The notes: generated from the sequence alone by a model not told the origin. Shown: positions 10,706 through 23,700, counted from the first letter of the stretch. The stretch: DNA of 64,000 nt from Symbiotaphrina buchneri (GCA_001599915.1 BCIG01000026.1:1-64000); one strand, 5' to 3'. Made by a program: numbers and translations.

Positions 10706-13357
10706 GGCTTTCGATGGTGGCAGCCAGTAACGGGTGTATCTAGAAGAACGAGAAGAAAGATGGAGGATGTGCGTACCTACGCCCGTCTACTACGAGCAGC
10801 AGCAGGAGCGGGGCATGCTCTTGATTTTACAAGCAGGGCAAGCCCATATCTTAGAAGCCCGGCCCGGAGCACCGGTGGACCCTGTCCTTCCTTCCCTCGA
10901 ACTCCTGCCCTCGACCATTCTGAGCCAAGAGATAGGAAATGCTTCTGCAAGCAGAGCCGGGGGAGAAAATGCTGACGGCCGGACGGGCAATCAGCGCGCA
11001 CCGCGCCGCGTCAAGCATTTTTCGGGCCCGGGGCGGGCAGGTAGGACCCATTCTGAAACCAACGGGTGATGACGAGCTTAGCTGTGCTCACTCTCACTAT
11101 CACATTACGCTGCAGGAGCACGCCTAAGCCAGCCAGCGAAAGTCAATTGATTACATTGCACATTGCACACACACCGGCCCGCCCGCTGGCAATTCTTATG
11201 GCCTTATTATTGATCCGGCTGTCCACTTGGTCACTGGGGAGAGAGTACATAGGACAGCAGTGTCGAACAAGGATTGGTGTGCTCTCACCTTCCCCTTTCC
11301 GCGCCTCGACTCGTCATTAGCCGGGTATCAATAGGCACCGGCGCGCCTGGGCGCTGCACGTAAGGCCCGCCATTGCTCCTATCAGATCCATCAGATAAAA
11401 GCCGCCGCTGCGCTGCCCCTCTTTCTCTCAAACACCAACCCCTCTCCTCGCACCAGGGTGGGTCTAGGCCTCTAGTCTAGCTAACCACCTAAAGGCTAGG
11501 GTGCGCCAGGTGCGATATCGGGCGGTGGGCCTGGTCAAGCATGAAATTCAAGCTCAAAGCTTTGGGTCTTTGTTGAAAAGCTTGGAAGAGCTTGGGATGG
11601 ATTTTCGAGGGATCCCCCGCCGAGCCGCGGGTCGCCGATTTTCAAAGGGTGAAGCGAGCACGCTACCTTCCGTAGACTGGAGCTAGGGTGAGGCATTTTT
11701 TATCTGATCCGCTTTATCTGATGGGCTTTCAAGCGCCGGGGGTGATCATTGCCTCATCCTGCCAAGGGAGGTGGATCTCCCAAGCATTGCTTGTAATCTC
11801 TTGTGAGCCCGCAAGGTTCGCAGGGCCCGCTGAGACTGGTGCGATAGGGGAGCTTGCCTTGGAATTGGAGTGTGTGTGCTTGCCCGATGAGGCTTGAAAA
11901 GTCTTGAAAGCTTGACTTTCTGTAATCGGTCCTACTTCTGAGCCCGTTGTACGCTGAATGAATGTACGGTGAGATAGGCGCCGTGTGTGTCGTCGGCTAT
12001 TCCGTCGATTATTATTGCATGCCCATCCCATCTTATCATTGTCGGTATGTAGTGTCGTAGTCTATCTAAGGTAGGTAGATATGCCGTTTGCAGCATGGCT
12101 CCATCCTGAAACTTTTGTGCTGCGTCGATCTTTGCCAATCAGCCGGCACATGGATGTCACCCGTGTTGCAGCTGTTGCTTGTAACGCGTTATACCCGAGT
12201 CCCAAGCAAGCATATCGGACGACAGTGCCTTATTTTACAAGGAGGGCATCTAGACATGCTGCATTCGTGAGACGGAGAATGCTTATACTGACGTAGGCTA
12301 ATGGCTGGTTCTTCTCGGTAAAGGCGTACGTTGAGGTGGGCGTGCCGGCTGCAGTGTCAGCATTGTCAACGTCGCCGCATCAGCTTCGGCGACGCGTACA
12401 ACCGGGTTGTCAATATGTGCTCCCGGATGTTCTGGTTGATTGCGTGCATGGTTATGAGATATCCGGGTCCTTGATGTATCTGCTGATGTTGAAACCCTAT
12501 CTGCTGATGTTGAGGGATCCCTTGCCTTCGCGATTGTGTCTGGCCTAATTCGGGCATTATTGACAAGCGCTCATTGCTTCCAAGTTTAGAGCATGAAGTG
12601 CACTTTGTCCGTGAAGGCTGAACCGATGGATCAAGACCCCATCCACCTTACTCTGGCCAATCATTTGTCTTTCATGCACATGGCCTTGGTGTAAGAGGCG
12701 TAGTTTCGTCAGTTCTGGGTCCATTGCCCTCTTACCCACTACAAACAACTCCCTACAAGTCATTACTGACCATCAACATGGATTACAGCTTCTCACTAGT
12801 AAGCTAACATCTCACTGGAAGATTGATGTTGATTGACTTTCATAAAATGACAAGGACACCGTCTTCAAGATCGAAATAACCAGCGTTCATGGGTTAACCG
12901 TTAATGCATGTAGCAAAATATCAGGATATACTGTACGCCTCTTCGCGGTCTGACATCACCAATACTGTCCTTCATTTTATTGATCACTCGATGTGTATAT
13001 ATAAGAAAGGTGTGACATCCAATCATCCCTGGCCTGGACTCTTCAAACGAAAGTATAAATGAGCTTTAGAGTCATGTAAGCCGATCGAGCCTCGAAGATC
13101 GCCCGGCAGGCGCAGCTGACAGAGTACACGCTATGCACGGTCACCTCCTAGCGGGCATACCAACGAAGGTAGGGCTCCGATCTGACCCCGCATATGCTAT
13201 TCAACGCCTGAGATCAGAAGAACCCTTTATCATACTGCCGGGCATTCCCGTCCCCCTTAGATGGCCTGGCCTTATAGCTCTATACCCGACAGGAAATCCC
13301 GAAGAATGATGACCCCACCACCCACTGAAACTAAAGGAAGAACAGCCCCGTTGACGA
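10706..13357. other. Gene-poor 2.6-kb region
   Basis: I find no coding region that resembles a known protein and no long clean frame. The left part is the promoter of the ferric-reductase-like gene. A TATATATAAG tract at about 12995-13005 could be a core promoter, but nothing coding follows it on the plus strand before the minus-strand gene at 13358. It may hold a noncoding transcript or decayed sequence. Confidence 0.4.
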
Positions 13358-14447
13358 TCACCCAGCCACAAGACCCTCCGGCTGTCCGCCATACAAATCC
13401 TTGAACCCTCCTGCAACATAGTCCCTAGTCACCACGCCATCCCACTTCTTGTCCTCCTCCTTCTCAAACGTCCCCGGCAGCGCCTCGATATACGTATCCG
13501 GATTGGCCCCGGCAAAGTACGCGATCGAGTAGCGCGAGGGATACATGTCGGACTCGGTGGGCACCGGTGGAGGACACACTCTGTGCATGGTCGATTTGAT
13601 GCGGCCGTTGCTCCAGCGCATGAGCAGGTCGCCGCAGTTCAGCGTCACGCACTGCCTCAACATTAGTACGCAGAGAGGAGTCAGTGCTTTGTCGCTGGAG
13701 TGGACTTACGCCCGGCACAGGTACGGCCTTGACCCAATCTCCCTGCGCATTCTTCAACTCCAGCCCGCCAGCCTCATCCTGCAGCAGCAGCGTGACGACC
13801 TCCAGATCCGTATGCGCCATCATGCGCACATCCTTCATATCCCTAGGTACAGGGGGGTAATGCATCGCCTTAAGCGTATTCTCGCCATCATCACACTTCC
13901 CATCAAAAAAGTCCTCCGGCAAGCCCAAGCCCAGCGCCAGGGCTCTCATGACCTCCAAATACAGCCTATTCATAACCCCATAGAACCCCTCCCAGAAGGC
14001 CTGGAACTCGGGCCACGCCGGCGGGTACTGGTTCAACGCCGGCACGCGGCCGAACTCAAACGACTCCTTGTGCGAGACATACGGCTTTATGTCCGGGCGC
14101 ACGACGAATTTCCCGTCGTCCCGTAGCGCCGGGATGTCGTCCGGGTTGAAGATCTGCTCTAGTCCCTGCCGTACGAACCCGCGCTTGCCCGCGAAGGATT
14201 CCCACGTGATGCGGGCTTTGTACTCTAGTGGTTGCGCGAAGAAGGCGCGCGCGAGAGAGAACGCTTGCGCTTGGAGGTCGAGAGGCAGAGCGTTGGAGAG
14301 GTAGACGAAGCCGATGGTTTCGAAGGCGGAGAGGATTTCGTGGGCGCAGGAGAGGCGCTGGGAAGAGTCGTGCGAGCGGAAGCCGCTGAAGTCGACTTGG
14401 GGGATGGCGATATCTTTGGAAACGCGGGTCTTCCAGTCGATCGCCAT
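13358..14447 (-). CDS. 2-oxoglutarate/Fe(II) dioxygenase, isopenicillin-N-synthase-like
   Basis: Two exons (13710-14447, 13358-13651) give 343 aa. The start at 14447 (MAIDWKTRVSKDIAIPQVDF) is preferred over an in-frame ATG six codons upstream. The N-terminal DIOX_N part (IPQVDF, ETIGFVYLSNALP) is followed by the double-stranded beta-helix core. Iron ligands are H and D in MMAHTDLEV and the distal H in STMHRV. The 2-oxoglutarate-binding RxS is in RYSIAYF. It hydroxylates or desaturates a small molecule in the cytosol. It is divergently paired with a second family member at 14853 and may share its promoter. The two are not close copies: the flanking motifs differ and the intron counts are 1 versus 6. 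Confidence 0.92.
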
Positions 14448-14852
14448 GTTTATCTTCAGCTTCACCTGGTTTTTGTGGATCAGGGCCGCAATAAGGGACT
14501 ACTATAATGCTCCTGGACAAGGTATCCGGCCGAAGGCAGGGTGTTTAAAATACGTTCCATAAGCAGATTGCCCAAAACTACATGGGCACCGCTAATCATA
14601 CCATCCACTCCACATTCGGATGGGCCGCATTCTGGTTCCCCGTCTCTGGGACTGGATGTGACAGATTTGGGGGTTGGCCTGATAAGAAGACGGGCCGCAA
14701 AGGTGGGGTCGCCGAACTCTATCTCCACCGCCTGCTTGCTCCATCTACGGTACCAGGTCGCGACAGCGAGATGCACCCGAGGACGAACAGCTTGAAGGCA
14801 TATACGATACACTTCAGAGAGTAAGAGTCTACCCGTAGAGAATATCCCCATC
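14448..14852. promoter_or_regulatory. Bidirectional promoter of the dioxygenase pair
   Basis: A 405-bp gap between two divergent ATGs. It holds one GATAAG site (14681-14686), the core of AreA/Nit2 binding sites. No coding frame is credible inside it. Confidence 0.55.
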
Positions 14853-16198
14853 ATGGCGGTAGGAACGGCAGAAGAGAAGTTTCCCGTCATCGGTAAGTAC
14901 GCAGAGCAAACTGCGTGCAGTGAGAGGTTGACAAGCTATAGATATTGCCGATATCGATGTAAGAGAGAAAGAACTCGCAGATCAGATCACGGAAGCATGC
15001 AGGACTTGGGGGTGAGTCATAACCAGTCAATATTGTATATGGATGCTGAGAGATGCAGATTCTTCCTTATCAAGAACCATCCCATCCCGCTGAGGTGCGG
15101 CTATATCGTCTTATTACAATGCCATACTGACGTGCCTAGCGACGTCGACCGTATGTTCGAGCTGTCAAAGGAGTTCTACGCCCTTTCGCCCGAGCAGAAG
15201 GAGCCTTATCCCATCGATAGCACTCGAACAGGCTACGTAGGCTCCTACAAAGACAAGTCCGTTTGCTATCATCATTGACCCCATCCATCATTCGGCTAAC
15301 ATGGACGTGATCAGAAACAAGGATGATAAAGAATCCATGTATTTCGGCGGCGTGCGTAACGGCTTCGACGCCTCCTCGCCCAGCATCCCGCCCTTCTGGC
15401 ACCCGCACATCGCCACCGTCGAGCGGTTCCGCGCGACGTGCCACGAGCTGACAATCAAGTTGCTCCGCTGCTTCGCCATCTCATTCGGCTTACCGCCGGA
15501 TTACTTCGCCGCCGGTCCGTTTCCTTTTCACACCCAGCCACCCGTCATCCTATCCCCGCAGACGCCTATACTCACATCTCAGCAGGCCACAAACCAACTT
15601 ACAAGCCCGGTTCCCAGCTGCGGTTGCTGCATTACCCTGCTAGAGCACACGCGCCACCAGACGGCATCACACGGCTGATTCCACACAGCGACTCGCAGTC
15701 AGTGACGCTGCTGTTCCAGAAGAACCCCGGGCTGGACGTGCTCTCGCCGAGCGGGAAGTGGATCCGCGCGCCGGCCTGGCACGACCATATCCTGATCAAC
15801 ATCGGCGATGCGCTGCAGTTTTGGAGTGGGAACCAGTTGAAGTCTACTATGCATCGGTACGTTGGACTATGTATGATTTGTTGAAGCTTTCTTCCGTCTT
15901 ATGGAAGCTAGTCTTGCTGTGCCGTGCGTAGGCTAAAGCTGACGTGCGGCTTTATCTATGCAGGGTTACATTCGAGGGCTTGCCGCAGGATCAATCCCGC
16001 TATTCGATGGCGTATTTCTGCGGGGCCAACCACGAGACGGTGTTAGAGCCGCTCAATGGAGCCGAGGGCGTGGAGTTGAAAGGGTTCGATGGGAAATCGG
16101 TCAAAGGCATTACAGCTGGAGAGTACTTTTCGCGACAGTTTGATGATTTGTACGGCAGCTACGCGAAGGCAAAGCCAGCGGGTATTGTCACTGCGTAG
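14853..16198 (+). CDS. 2-oxoglutarate/Fe(II) dioxygenase, isopenicillin-N-synthase-like (second)
   Basis: Seven exons: 14853-14892, 14942-15011, 15059-15094, 15140-15256, 15315-15514, 15586-15856, 15964-16198. They sum to 322 aa with all introns GT-AG (45-107 bp). The N-terminus has FPVIDIADID and FFLIKNHPIP. Iron ligands are H and D in LIPHSDSQSVTLL and the distal H in STMHRV; 2-oxoglutarate binding is RYSMAYF. The protein fits the fungal group that includes thymine 7-hydroxylase and flavonol-type oxygenases; which reaction it performs cannot be read. Next gene downstream is an NCS1 nucleobase-type permease, so a role in pyrimidine or purine breakdown is possible (inference). Confidence 0.92.
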
Positions 16199-16894
16199 AA
16201 TACTCCTCTATGCTTCTACCCATTTCGGATATGTCCTGTTCCATGGTGTAGAACTTTAGCTGTGGTGTATCCCGTAAGCTCCCTACCTCTACTCCCTTGC
16301 CACGAGCCAGCGTTATCAAAGTTCAAACATGACCCCCAAAGTCCCGTCATTTAGCAGCCACAATCACCGTACCACCTATCCATCCCGTGTTTATCGGAAT
16401 ATCCGAAACGGATTTGTCACCTCACGCGGCCAAAATGTGCAGGGAGATGCGGGGTACGGCAGTACTCCAATGGCCTTATCTTCAGCTTATCAGCGGGCGA
16501 GTCCCTCTAGTCGACGCCACGGACCGCGCTTTGGGAATAAGCTGCACACTTTAAAGCTTGATCAGACCAATCGTTGGCCTCTATGAGGTTCCTTTCTTGG
16601 AGAGGCGGTCAGAATAATCCCGTATCTTGGGTTTGGGAGCGCAAGAATGGGGCAGGGATGTTGGTGCTTATCGGGAGGCGTTTGTTGCTTCGGCTTCGTT
16701 CTCCAATCGCTGAGGGGAGAAAAAGACATGGGAATTTTATGTCTTGTATACAATAGCCCATCTTCTTTCCAGCAGGATTAACTTGCAGAGGCTCCAGCGA
16801 TAAGATAGCACTTAGCTATCGGTTCTCTACCGCCGGAATCAGTCTGTCCACGGTTTCACGTCGAAACTGCGCTGTCCTCTGAGATCAGGTAGCA
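16199..16894. promoter_or_regulatory. NCS1 permease promoter with four GATAAG-type sites
   Basis: Sites read CTTATC at 16475-16480, 16486-16491 and 16667-16672, and GATAAG at 16799-16804 (followed directly by GATAG). A CGG-N5-CCG palindrome (CGGAATATCCG) lies at 16395-16405, the kind of site bound by Zn2Cys6 dimers. This arrangement suggests nitrogen metabolite control plus a pathway-specific regulator. Binding itself is not shown by sequence. Confidence 0.5.
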
Positions 16895-18842
16895 ATGGCC
16901 ACTGACATCGAAAAGCTGCCTACAGGGCCTGCCCCAGCATCTGCACCCTTGGACGACAAATCCACCGAGGTCGGGGCAATCTACGAGGTGCCGCTTCAAC
17001 ACGAAGACGAAATCGACCCAACGACTCACCAGCTGCACGGCTCGACCTGGCTTTCGCGCAAGCTGCATCTACTAGGTGTATCAGTCGAAGACCGGGGCAT
17101 CGAGCGCGTCCCTCCCTCTCTACGCACACACACGCGGCCCTCGGACCTCTTCGTGCTATGGGGCAGCGCCAACTGCGCCATCAGCACATTCAGCATCGGA
17201 GCTTTGGCGACGCCTGTATTCGGGCTAGGCCTAACAGACGGCTGCCTCACAATCCTATTCTTCGTGCTATTCGCGAACGTCTTCGTCGCGTACCTGGCGA
17301 CGTTTGGGCCGAAGACGGGCTTGCGCCAGCTGACGGTCAGTCGCTATGCGTTCGGCTGGTATGGCAATAAGGTCATGGCGTTCCTGCAGAGCTGCTCGTG
17401 TGTGGGATGGAGCGCGGTTAATGTCACGGTGGGCGGCCAGACGTTTCGCACGTTGAGTGGGAATCGGATCCCGACGCCGGTGGGCATTGTGATTATTGCG
17501 GTGTTTACCTGGTTTGTGAGTATGGTTGGGTATAAGTGGGTGCATCTCTATGAGCGCTGGCAGGCCCTGCCGTTGATTGTCATTTGGTTCATTATGCTGG
17601 GTGAGGGCGCGAAGCACTTTGCTTCGACCCCGATGCAGAGTGGGAGCGCTGAGGCGGGGAATGTGTTGAGCATGGTATGTTGATTCGATTTCGTTGTTTT
17701 GTTCTCTCTGAGATGTTGCTCTGTGGCTAATCTTTCCCTCTTCAATCCCCTTTCCCCTGTTTTACGGCCCCCTTTTATCCAAGCTGAGCTCTCTCGGGCT
17801 CGGCCGTTTCTCCGGGTTCCTGTTCTGAGGCTGTTCACTCTTGCGTCCTGAATAGCTCTTACTCCTTTGACTTCATGCGCCGTGATATGTCAAGCTTGAA
17901 CCTGAAACTGATCATATCCAGGGCTGCACTATGATCGGCGGCGCTCTGGGTTGGGCTCCATATGCCAGTAAGCTAGACCTTACTGCTCTGGATTCTCCCC
18001 TCCTCCTAACCAGCACCAGGTGATTATGCTGTGAACATGCCCGAGAATACACCCTCGTGGAAAGTCTTCACGTACACCTACCTCGGGCTCACCGTATCCA
18101 CGGTGCTAATCCAGTGCCTGGGTGCCGTCGCCGGCTCCGCACTCTCTGTGAATCCATCCTGGGCAGCAGGCTACGAGGACAACTCCATTGGCGGGCTTGT
18201 GGGTGCCATCTTAGCTCCTCTGAATGGCTTTGGGACTGTAAGCGCCCCATCTCCCTCTCTCCCGCAGAACAACTTCTGCATCGGATAATCTAACCACACG
18301 CCCCACAGTTCCTCATGGTTCTCCTGGCGCTCAGCATCATCGGCGGCAACCTGCCCAACAGCTACTCACTGGGTCTATCCTTCCAAGCGATCCACCCGTG
18401 GTTCATCCGTGTCCCTCGCGCACTCTGGACCACCCTCGGCTCAGTCGTCTACATCGCGATCGCGATCGCCGCGTCCTACGACTTCGCCGAGTCGCTATCG
18501 ACCTTCATGTCGCTACTATCCTACTATCTCGCTATCTACACGACCGTCGTCGTCGAGGAGCATCTGCTCTTCCGCAAAGGCCTGTTCGCGCGCTACGATC
18601 TGGACGCCTGGAACGATCGCCGCCGCCTGCCGCTGGGCGTCGCGGGTATGCTGGCCCTGGCGTTTGGAATTATGGGCACTGTGCTGGGTATGGCGCAGAC
18701 GTGGTATAAGGGTCTTATTGGACGCAGGATTGGAGACCCAGCGTATGGTGGCGATGTAGCGTTTGAGTTGGCCGCGTGCTTTGCGGGCATTGCGTACCCG
18801 GTGGCCAGGATTGTGGAGAGGAAGTGGTTGGGGAGGTATTAG
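16895..18842 (+). CDS. NCS1-family permease (purine-cytosine permease, Fcy2-like)
   Basis: Four exons (16895-17674, 17922-17967, 18020-18237, 18309-18842) give 525 aa. The first intron is long for this window (247 bp); the second exon is only 46 nt. A cytosolic N-terminus of about 85 residues ends in RGIERVPPSLRTHTRPSDLF, a family signature before helix 1. Then come WGSANCAISTFSIGALATPVFGLG, the FGPKTGLRQLTVSRYAFGWYGNK segment between early helices (its pieces are typical of Fcy-type carriers), WAPYASDYAVNMPENT, and about 12 membrane segments overall. These are proton symporters for cytosine, adenine, guanine, hypoxanthine or related compounds in the plasma membrane. Upstream GATA sites support nitrogen regulation. 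Confidence 0.92.
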
Positions 18843-19312
18843 AGAGACGGCAGAGCTGTGGTGTAGGCAGGCTATGGCGTGGAAACGGTCGATATATAAG
18901 GACTCTGGTTTTGGATTTCTCGTAGTCTGTAAGATGTGCTAGGAACAGGCGGACTTGTTGTTCTGTTGTACTGGTGACGATTGAGGCCTCATACGAAGAC
19001 TTCTAAGATTCCGCGTTTGTCTTATGCAACTCGAATTGAAACGACCTTTCCGTATCAATGGGCTCCAGCTGGTCGTCGGAAGCCATTACCTTTATGTGTT
19101 GAGGAGGCCGAGAAATGCCGTCTCCGAGGCAGTGACTCAATAATGTCCCGCTCGGCGCTCGGCATCGGCCAATCGCCCGATAAGGCAGTACTGGACGTCC
19201 AACTATATCACCCCACGATAGTGAGTCAGGGACATAGAAGAAACATCTTGCAGCCCTCAGAATTGAACTGCATCATCCTCCATCCAATCCCTCCGCCATC
19301 ATCCACACCACG
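18843..19312. promoter_or_regulatory. Promoter region of D-amino-acid oxidase
   Basis: A 470-bp gap. One GATAAG site is at 19179-19184, about 130 bp before the ATG. A TATATAAG-like run at 18891-18899 belongs to the 3' flank of the permease. No gene seen. Confidence 0.4.
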
Positions 19313-20724
19313 ATGCCACCAACCCTCCTCGTCCTCGGCGCCGGCGTCGTCGGCCTAACGACCGCCCACCAGCTCTCCAGCACCTTCCCCAGCGCATCCA
19401 TCACCGTGCTGGCAACGCACCTGCCCGGCGACCGCTCCATCGCATACACCTCTCCCTGGGCGGGCGCCAACTGGTCGACGGCGGCGCCCGCGGACGACGC
19501 GCGGTTGGTGGCGTACGACCGTATTGCGCTGCAGCGGCTGCGGGAGATTGCGCGGTCCCGGCCCGAGGCGGGGGTTGTGGAGATGCCCCAGCGGCGGATT
19601 TTCGATGCGGAGGTGAATGGTGGGAAGAGGCAGAAGACTAAGGAGTGGTATGAGGAGCTTGTAGGTGGTGTGAGAGAGGTGCCGAAGGAGGAGCTGCCTG
19701 AGGGCGCGGTAGAGGGGGTGGAGTATGATACGGTGATTATCAATACGGTGGTGTATTTGTCGTGGTGAGTCTCTTACAAATCGCGGGATGGGTTTTAGAG
19801 CATGGCTAGAGGGAAGAAGGGAGGTGGGCTGATCCTCTCGTGTCGTGTATAGGTTGCAGACGGAGCTGGCCAAACGCGGCGTGCAGTTCCGCCGCATGGT
19901 CGTCGCGCACATTAAAGAGCTCGCAGACCTCTACCCCGACGCGACGGCCATCTTCAACTGCACTGGGCTCGGGGCACGCACCCTCGGCGGTGTCGAAGAT
20001 CAGAACGTCTACCCGACCAAAGTATGTCTCCCCCCTCCTCCTCCCTCCTGCCACTTCCCACTTCCCATCTCCGCCCCTCTAACACCTCCGCAGGGCGAGA
20101 CGCTCCTAATCGCCGACCCGGATCCACGCCGTCCTCTAACACGGATGTACATTCGGCACACGCCCGCGTTCGCCAGCAGCGGGGAGCTCTCACACGTCTT
20201 CCCGCGGCCGCTGGGCGGCGGGATCATCATCGGCGGGGTGCGGCGCGACAACGACTGGTCGCCGGAGCCGGACCCAGCGCTGGGCGAGCGCATCAAGCAG
20301 CGGGCGTGCGCGCTGTGTCCGGAACTGGGCCGCCCGGAGGACTTGAAGGTCGTGGCGCATAATGTTGGGTTGAGACGTAAGTTGCGGGCTTTTCCTTTGC
20401 CTTTCGTCTTTATGCGAGAGGATGGGACGACAGGCTGACTCTATGCTCCTCTATAGCCAGCCGCAAGGGCAACACGCGCGTGGAAGCAGAGGAGATCTGC
20501 GGCAAGCTGGTCGTGCACAACTACGGCGCCAGTGGAGCCGGATATCAATCTTCATGGTAAGTCTGCCTCTTTTCCCTTTTCTCCATCCTACACGGCTGGG
20601 GTAGAAATCAGGGCGCCATTCATGCAGCTGGCTGACGCTGCGATGCGGTTACAGGGGCTCGGCAATGCATGCGGTTGATCTACTGCAAGAGCGGCTTGGA
20701 GGGCCGAGAGAGTTTAAGCTGTGA
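19313..20724 (+). CDS. D-amino-acid oxidase (FAD-dependent)
   Basis: Five exons (19313-19764, 19853-20021, 20094-20376, 20457-20556, 20655-20724) give 357 aa, normal for the family. The N-terminal FAD-binding motif is VLGAGVVGLTTAHQL. Other family marks are SPWAGANW, FNCTGLGARTLGG, the YPTKGETLLI segment, YIRHTP, FPRPLGGGIIIGG and the C-terminal HNYGASGAGYQSSWGSAMH that closes the active site. It oxidises D-amino acids to 2-oxo acids, ammonia and hydrogen peroxide. Most fungal enzymes are peroxisomal; this one ends in FKL, which is not a strong PTS1, so location is uncertain. Position beside a nucleobase-type permease and GATA sites fits nitrogen scavenging. Confidence 0.93.
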
Positions 20725-23700
20725 CGCGAATTTGTGGAAAGCAGGCGAAGACATGGAGGCAGAGTTGGTTATTGATTGAGTATCTCTATAGCTTTGATAG
20801 ATCACTCATGAAGTGACAACCTAAGAATATCATGATACTATGATCCTGTACTTACGTACAGCACGAAGAAGCCATCATTGTTTCAATCTTGATATCCCTG
20901 TATAACCCAGCATCATCATCACGACCTTCCTAAAAGTTCCTCATTGGCTTGTTGGGCGGGCATGCGCATGGCAACCCAGGATCCTGCAGGTGAATATTGG
21001 CACGTGGGAAGCCCATCCCATCCCATTCACGCAGCCGCGCGGCTGACGGGCCCGGACCAGCGTCAGGATACAGGTCACCTTACCTCCCAGCCGCATGGGA
21101 GCCGCATGGGATGACGACGGGGGAAAGGCAGGGGCATGGGGCACGCGAGTCCCGGCAAGGGGCCCAGATTGGTGAGTATGAGAAATCGTGAGTGACATGC
21201 ATCAAGCACGTGTGTGGAGAGCTTCTGGAAAGTGGGCCCCCTGCCCGGATCTGGGCCAGAATCTGGGTCTGGATGTGGAGGCTGAGAAGAAAATCAGGCT
21301 GCTACTGGGGCATTCAAAATGAACATCCCTCCTCCGTACTGTTCTTCGTAAGGCAGGAAAAAGGGGAAAGAGGGAAAAAGTGGAGTGACCACTCCGGTGG
21401 ATCTTCTGGGATACCCCCAACTAAGCCTGTGTCACGGGGTTCTCCAGAAAAGGGAGGAAATGGGTATCCACATTTGCAGAACCGGCTGAGGTACAGAGCG
21501 TAAGGTATTTTACGTACTCTAGGCGTTCCATCCAGGCTTCTAGAATGCTTACTGATCATGATTCATGACTTGGGGCGCAGACGGAGACAGGACTGCAGTT
21601 GATTCGACTCGACTCGACTCAAGAGTCGAGAGAGTGAAAGTGGAGCACTTCGATCACATGCATGCGCAGAAAAAAATGTTCCTTTCTCCCCACGAAACTA
21701 AGCGCCGGAAGAACAACCCGGATCGGGATCTAGCGCCATCGGAGGAAAGACGGTACGCCTACGCCTGCTTGCGCTCGTGCTCGTGCTCCTCCTCCACCTG
21801 GACGTGGAAAGGGGGTACCGTAAGAATGAGTGAGCCGCAAATTGATCGGCCCACTCATCGAACGGTCGGTGCTGCCTCTCCTTGGAACTTGGAAGGGAGG
21901 CTTCGAAGGGAGGCTTCGAGAACATCTGTCCTCGTCGTTGGAAAAAGGGGTGGGCGCCTGAAGCCCACGAAGCGAGGCGCTAGGATCTGAGATTTCTTTC
22001 TTGGGGACTCTGAAACGGAGATTCAGCGAGCAGAGAATACGGTCCGTAAACGTGCCTTTACTCACCGAGGTCACCTAACGGGGATTTGGGGGCTTGCGGT
22101 CACCTGATACATCATCGCTTTATTATTTTGGGGGTTTACAATAATGGACTGAATCAAAGCAACCCTGCCTTTTCATTTACTACCTTACAGACTGTATGCC
22201 ACAGTATAGAAAAGGCCGAATACACCGAACCGAGCGAAAAGCATGATCAATGACCCCAGAAATGTACCACCCTACGAAGCTTCTACACAGCGCCAGTCTT
22301 CAGCTGAGTGGCTGCTCATCGCCGAGGGCTTGAGTGCCATATGAGTAAGATTTAGAGTAAGAGTAAGGTAGAGTAAGCACTATGCCTCGCACGGAAGGTG
22401 CCGTCCACCTCTCTCTGCAGTGTAACCCTGTGTTTTGGATCCAGCCATCTACCCCTGTACGCACGCACGCAAAATAGCAGGGCGGGAAACAGTGCCTTGG
22501 GGACCCAATTGTGCCCGCCCAGTATCAATCGAGATGCGCGGAGGACGCTGGGGAGTGGGGGCCACCGACCCACCCCTTTGCCGATTTGAGGTGTCATCTC
22601 CGTACTCTTGGAAGAAGAAAGGACATGGGTGCTTTCTGACTGCCCCACCCTTTACTGACCCACAGTCACGGACTCACGGCGCAGTCAAGATCCCCATCGA
22701 GGAAATGTTAGGATGAGTGGAGCGCTGGAGCGCGCGCTTCCTCCCATGGGGATCTCTACTTTACAGTGGAGACTCAGAAACTGAGGAGGAAAGGAGGAGT
22801 TGAGACCCACTCCTGCGGAGGAAGGATGGAAACCGCCCAGCGCTGCTCGTCCTTCTCTCACAGAATGGAAATCCAAGAGGACAGACACAAACTGCCGTCT
22901 ACGAGGCTGTGCCGCAGACCTGCCTGCCTGCCTTTCTCCACTCTCCAGTGCTGCAGTCCCCAGTATCACACCCGGCGCCTTCTTTGTGATGCCCCGGGTT
23001 ACGACGTATGCTGCCCGCTACCACATCCCCAAACCTCACAAAGCCATCAAATCACGGAATGCATGGTGCTACAGTACCCACGGTTGCCCAGCCGGCACTC
23101 GCAGGCCGAGCGGTAAGTGAGTGGTCGGTGGCTTGCGAGCGTGGCTTGCAAGCCAAAACCAAATTCTTCGGCGTGCTTGAATCGTGTGCAACGTGCGACA
23201 CCACGATGGGCATCCACATTGTTGGTTGTGTGGGAGGGCGTCGCGGGGCGCGACCGAGCCAGAAATGTAAAATGTGCAGGAAAAAACAGACGTTGCTCTC
23301 GGTCCAGGCTCCCCGCCTTAGAGGTTGGCCTTGGCGCGAGGGCGTGATTGGTGGCTGTGGGATCCCCCTGTAAGCACTGAGGGAGCTGGGGGAGGGTCTA
23401 GCTGCATTGGGGATAAGTGCTTACTTGCGCTTGAGTGATCTGGGAAAGGACGCTCCGCTGGGAAGGGGGACTAGAAGGGGAAGAACAAGGCGGGAGAAGG
23501 AGACTTGGTGCGTTTTGAAGAAGGGGTGGATCGATGGATCGTGGGCTCGAAAAAAGCTGACCATAACAAATTAACGACCACGGACGAGTCTGGCCTTGGA
23601 GTCTTGGATTGAACGATCTGAGTTTTCCGGCCACGTCATTGGCTGACCGTTGGTTGCAGTGGGCGTCGGGCTCTGGTTGGCGCTGGCGGCCGCTGGCTGG

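Noticed and set aside
10706-13357. Several frames of 60-110 codons as small genes
   Set aside because: They overlap each other on both strands, lack motifs and show no consistent exon structure.
21613-21630. Perfect inverted repeat CTCGACTC-AA-GAGTCGAG as a terminator or operator
   Set aside because: Isolated, far from any gene, and part of a simple GACTC repeat.
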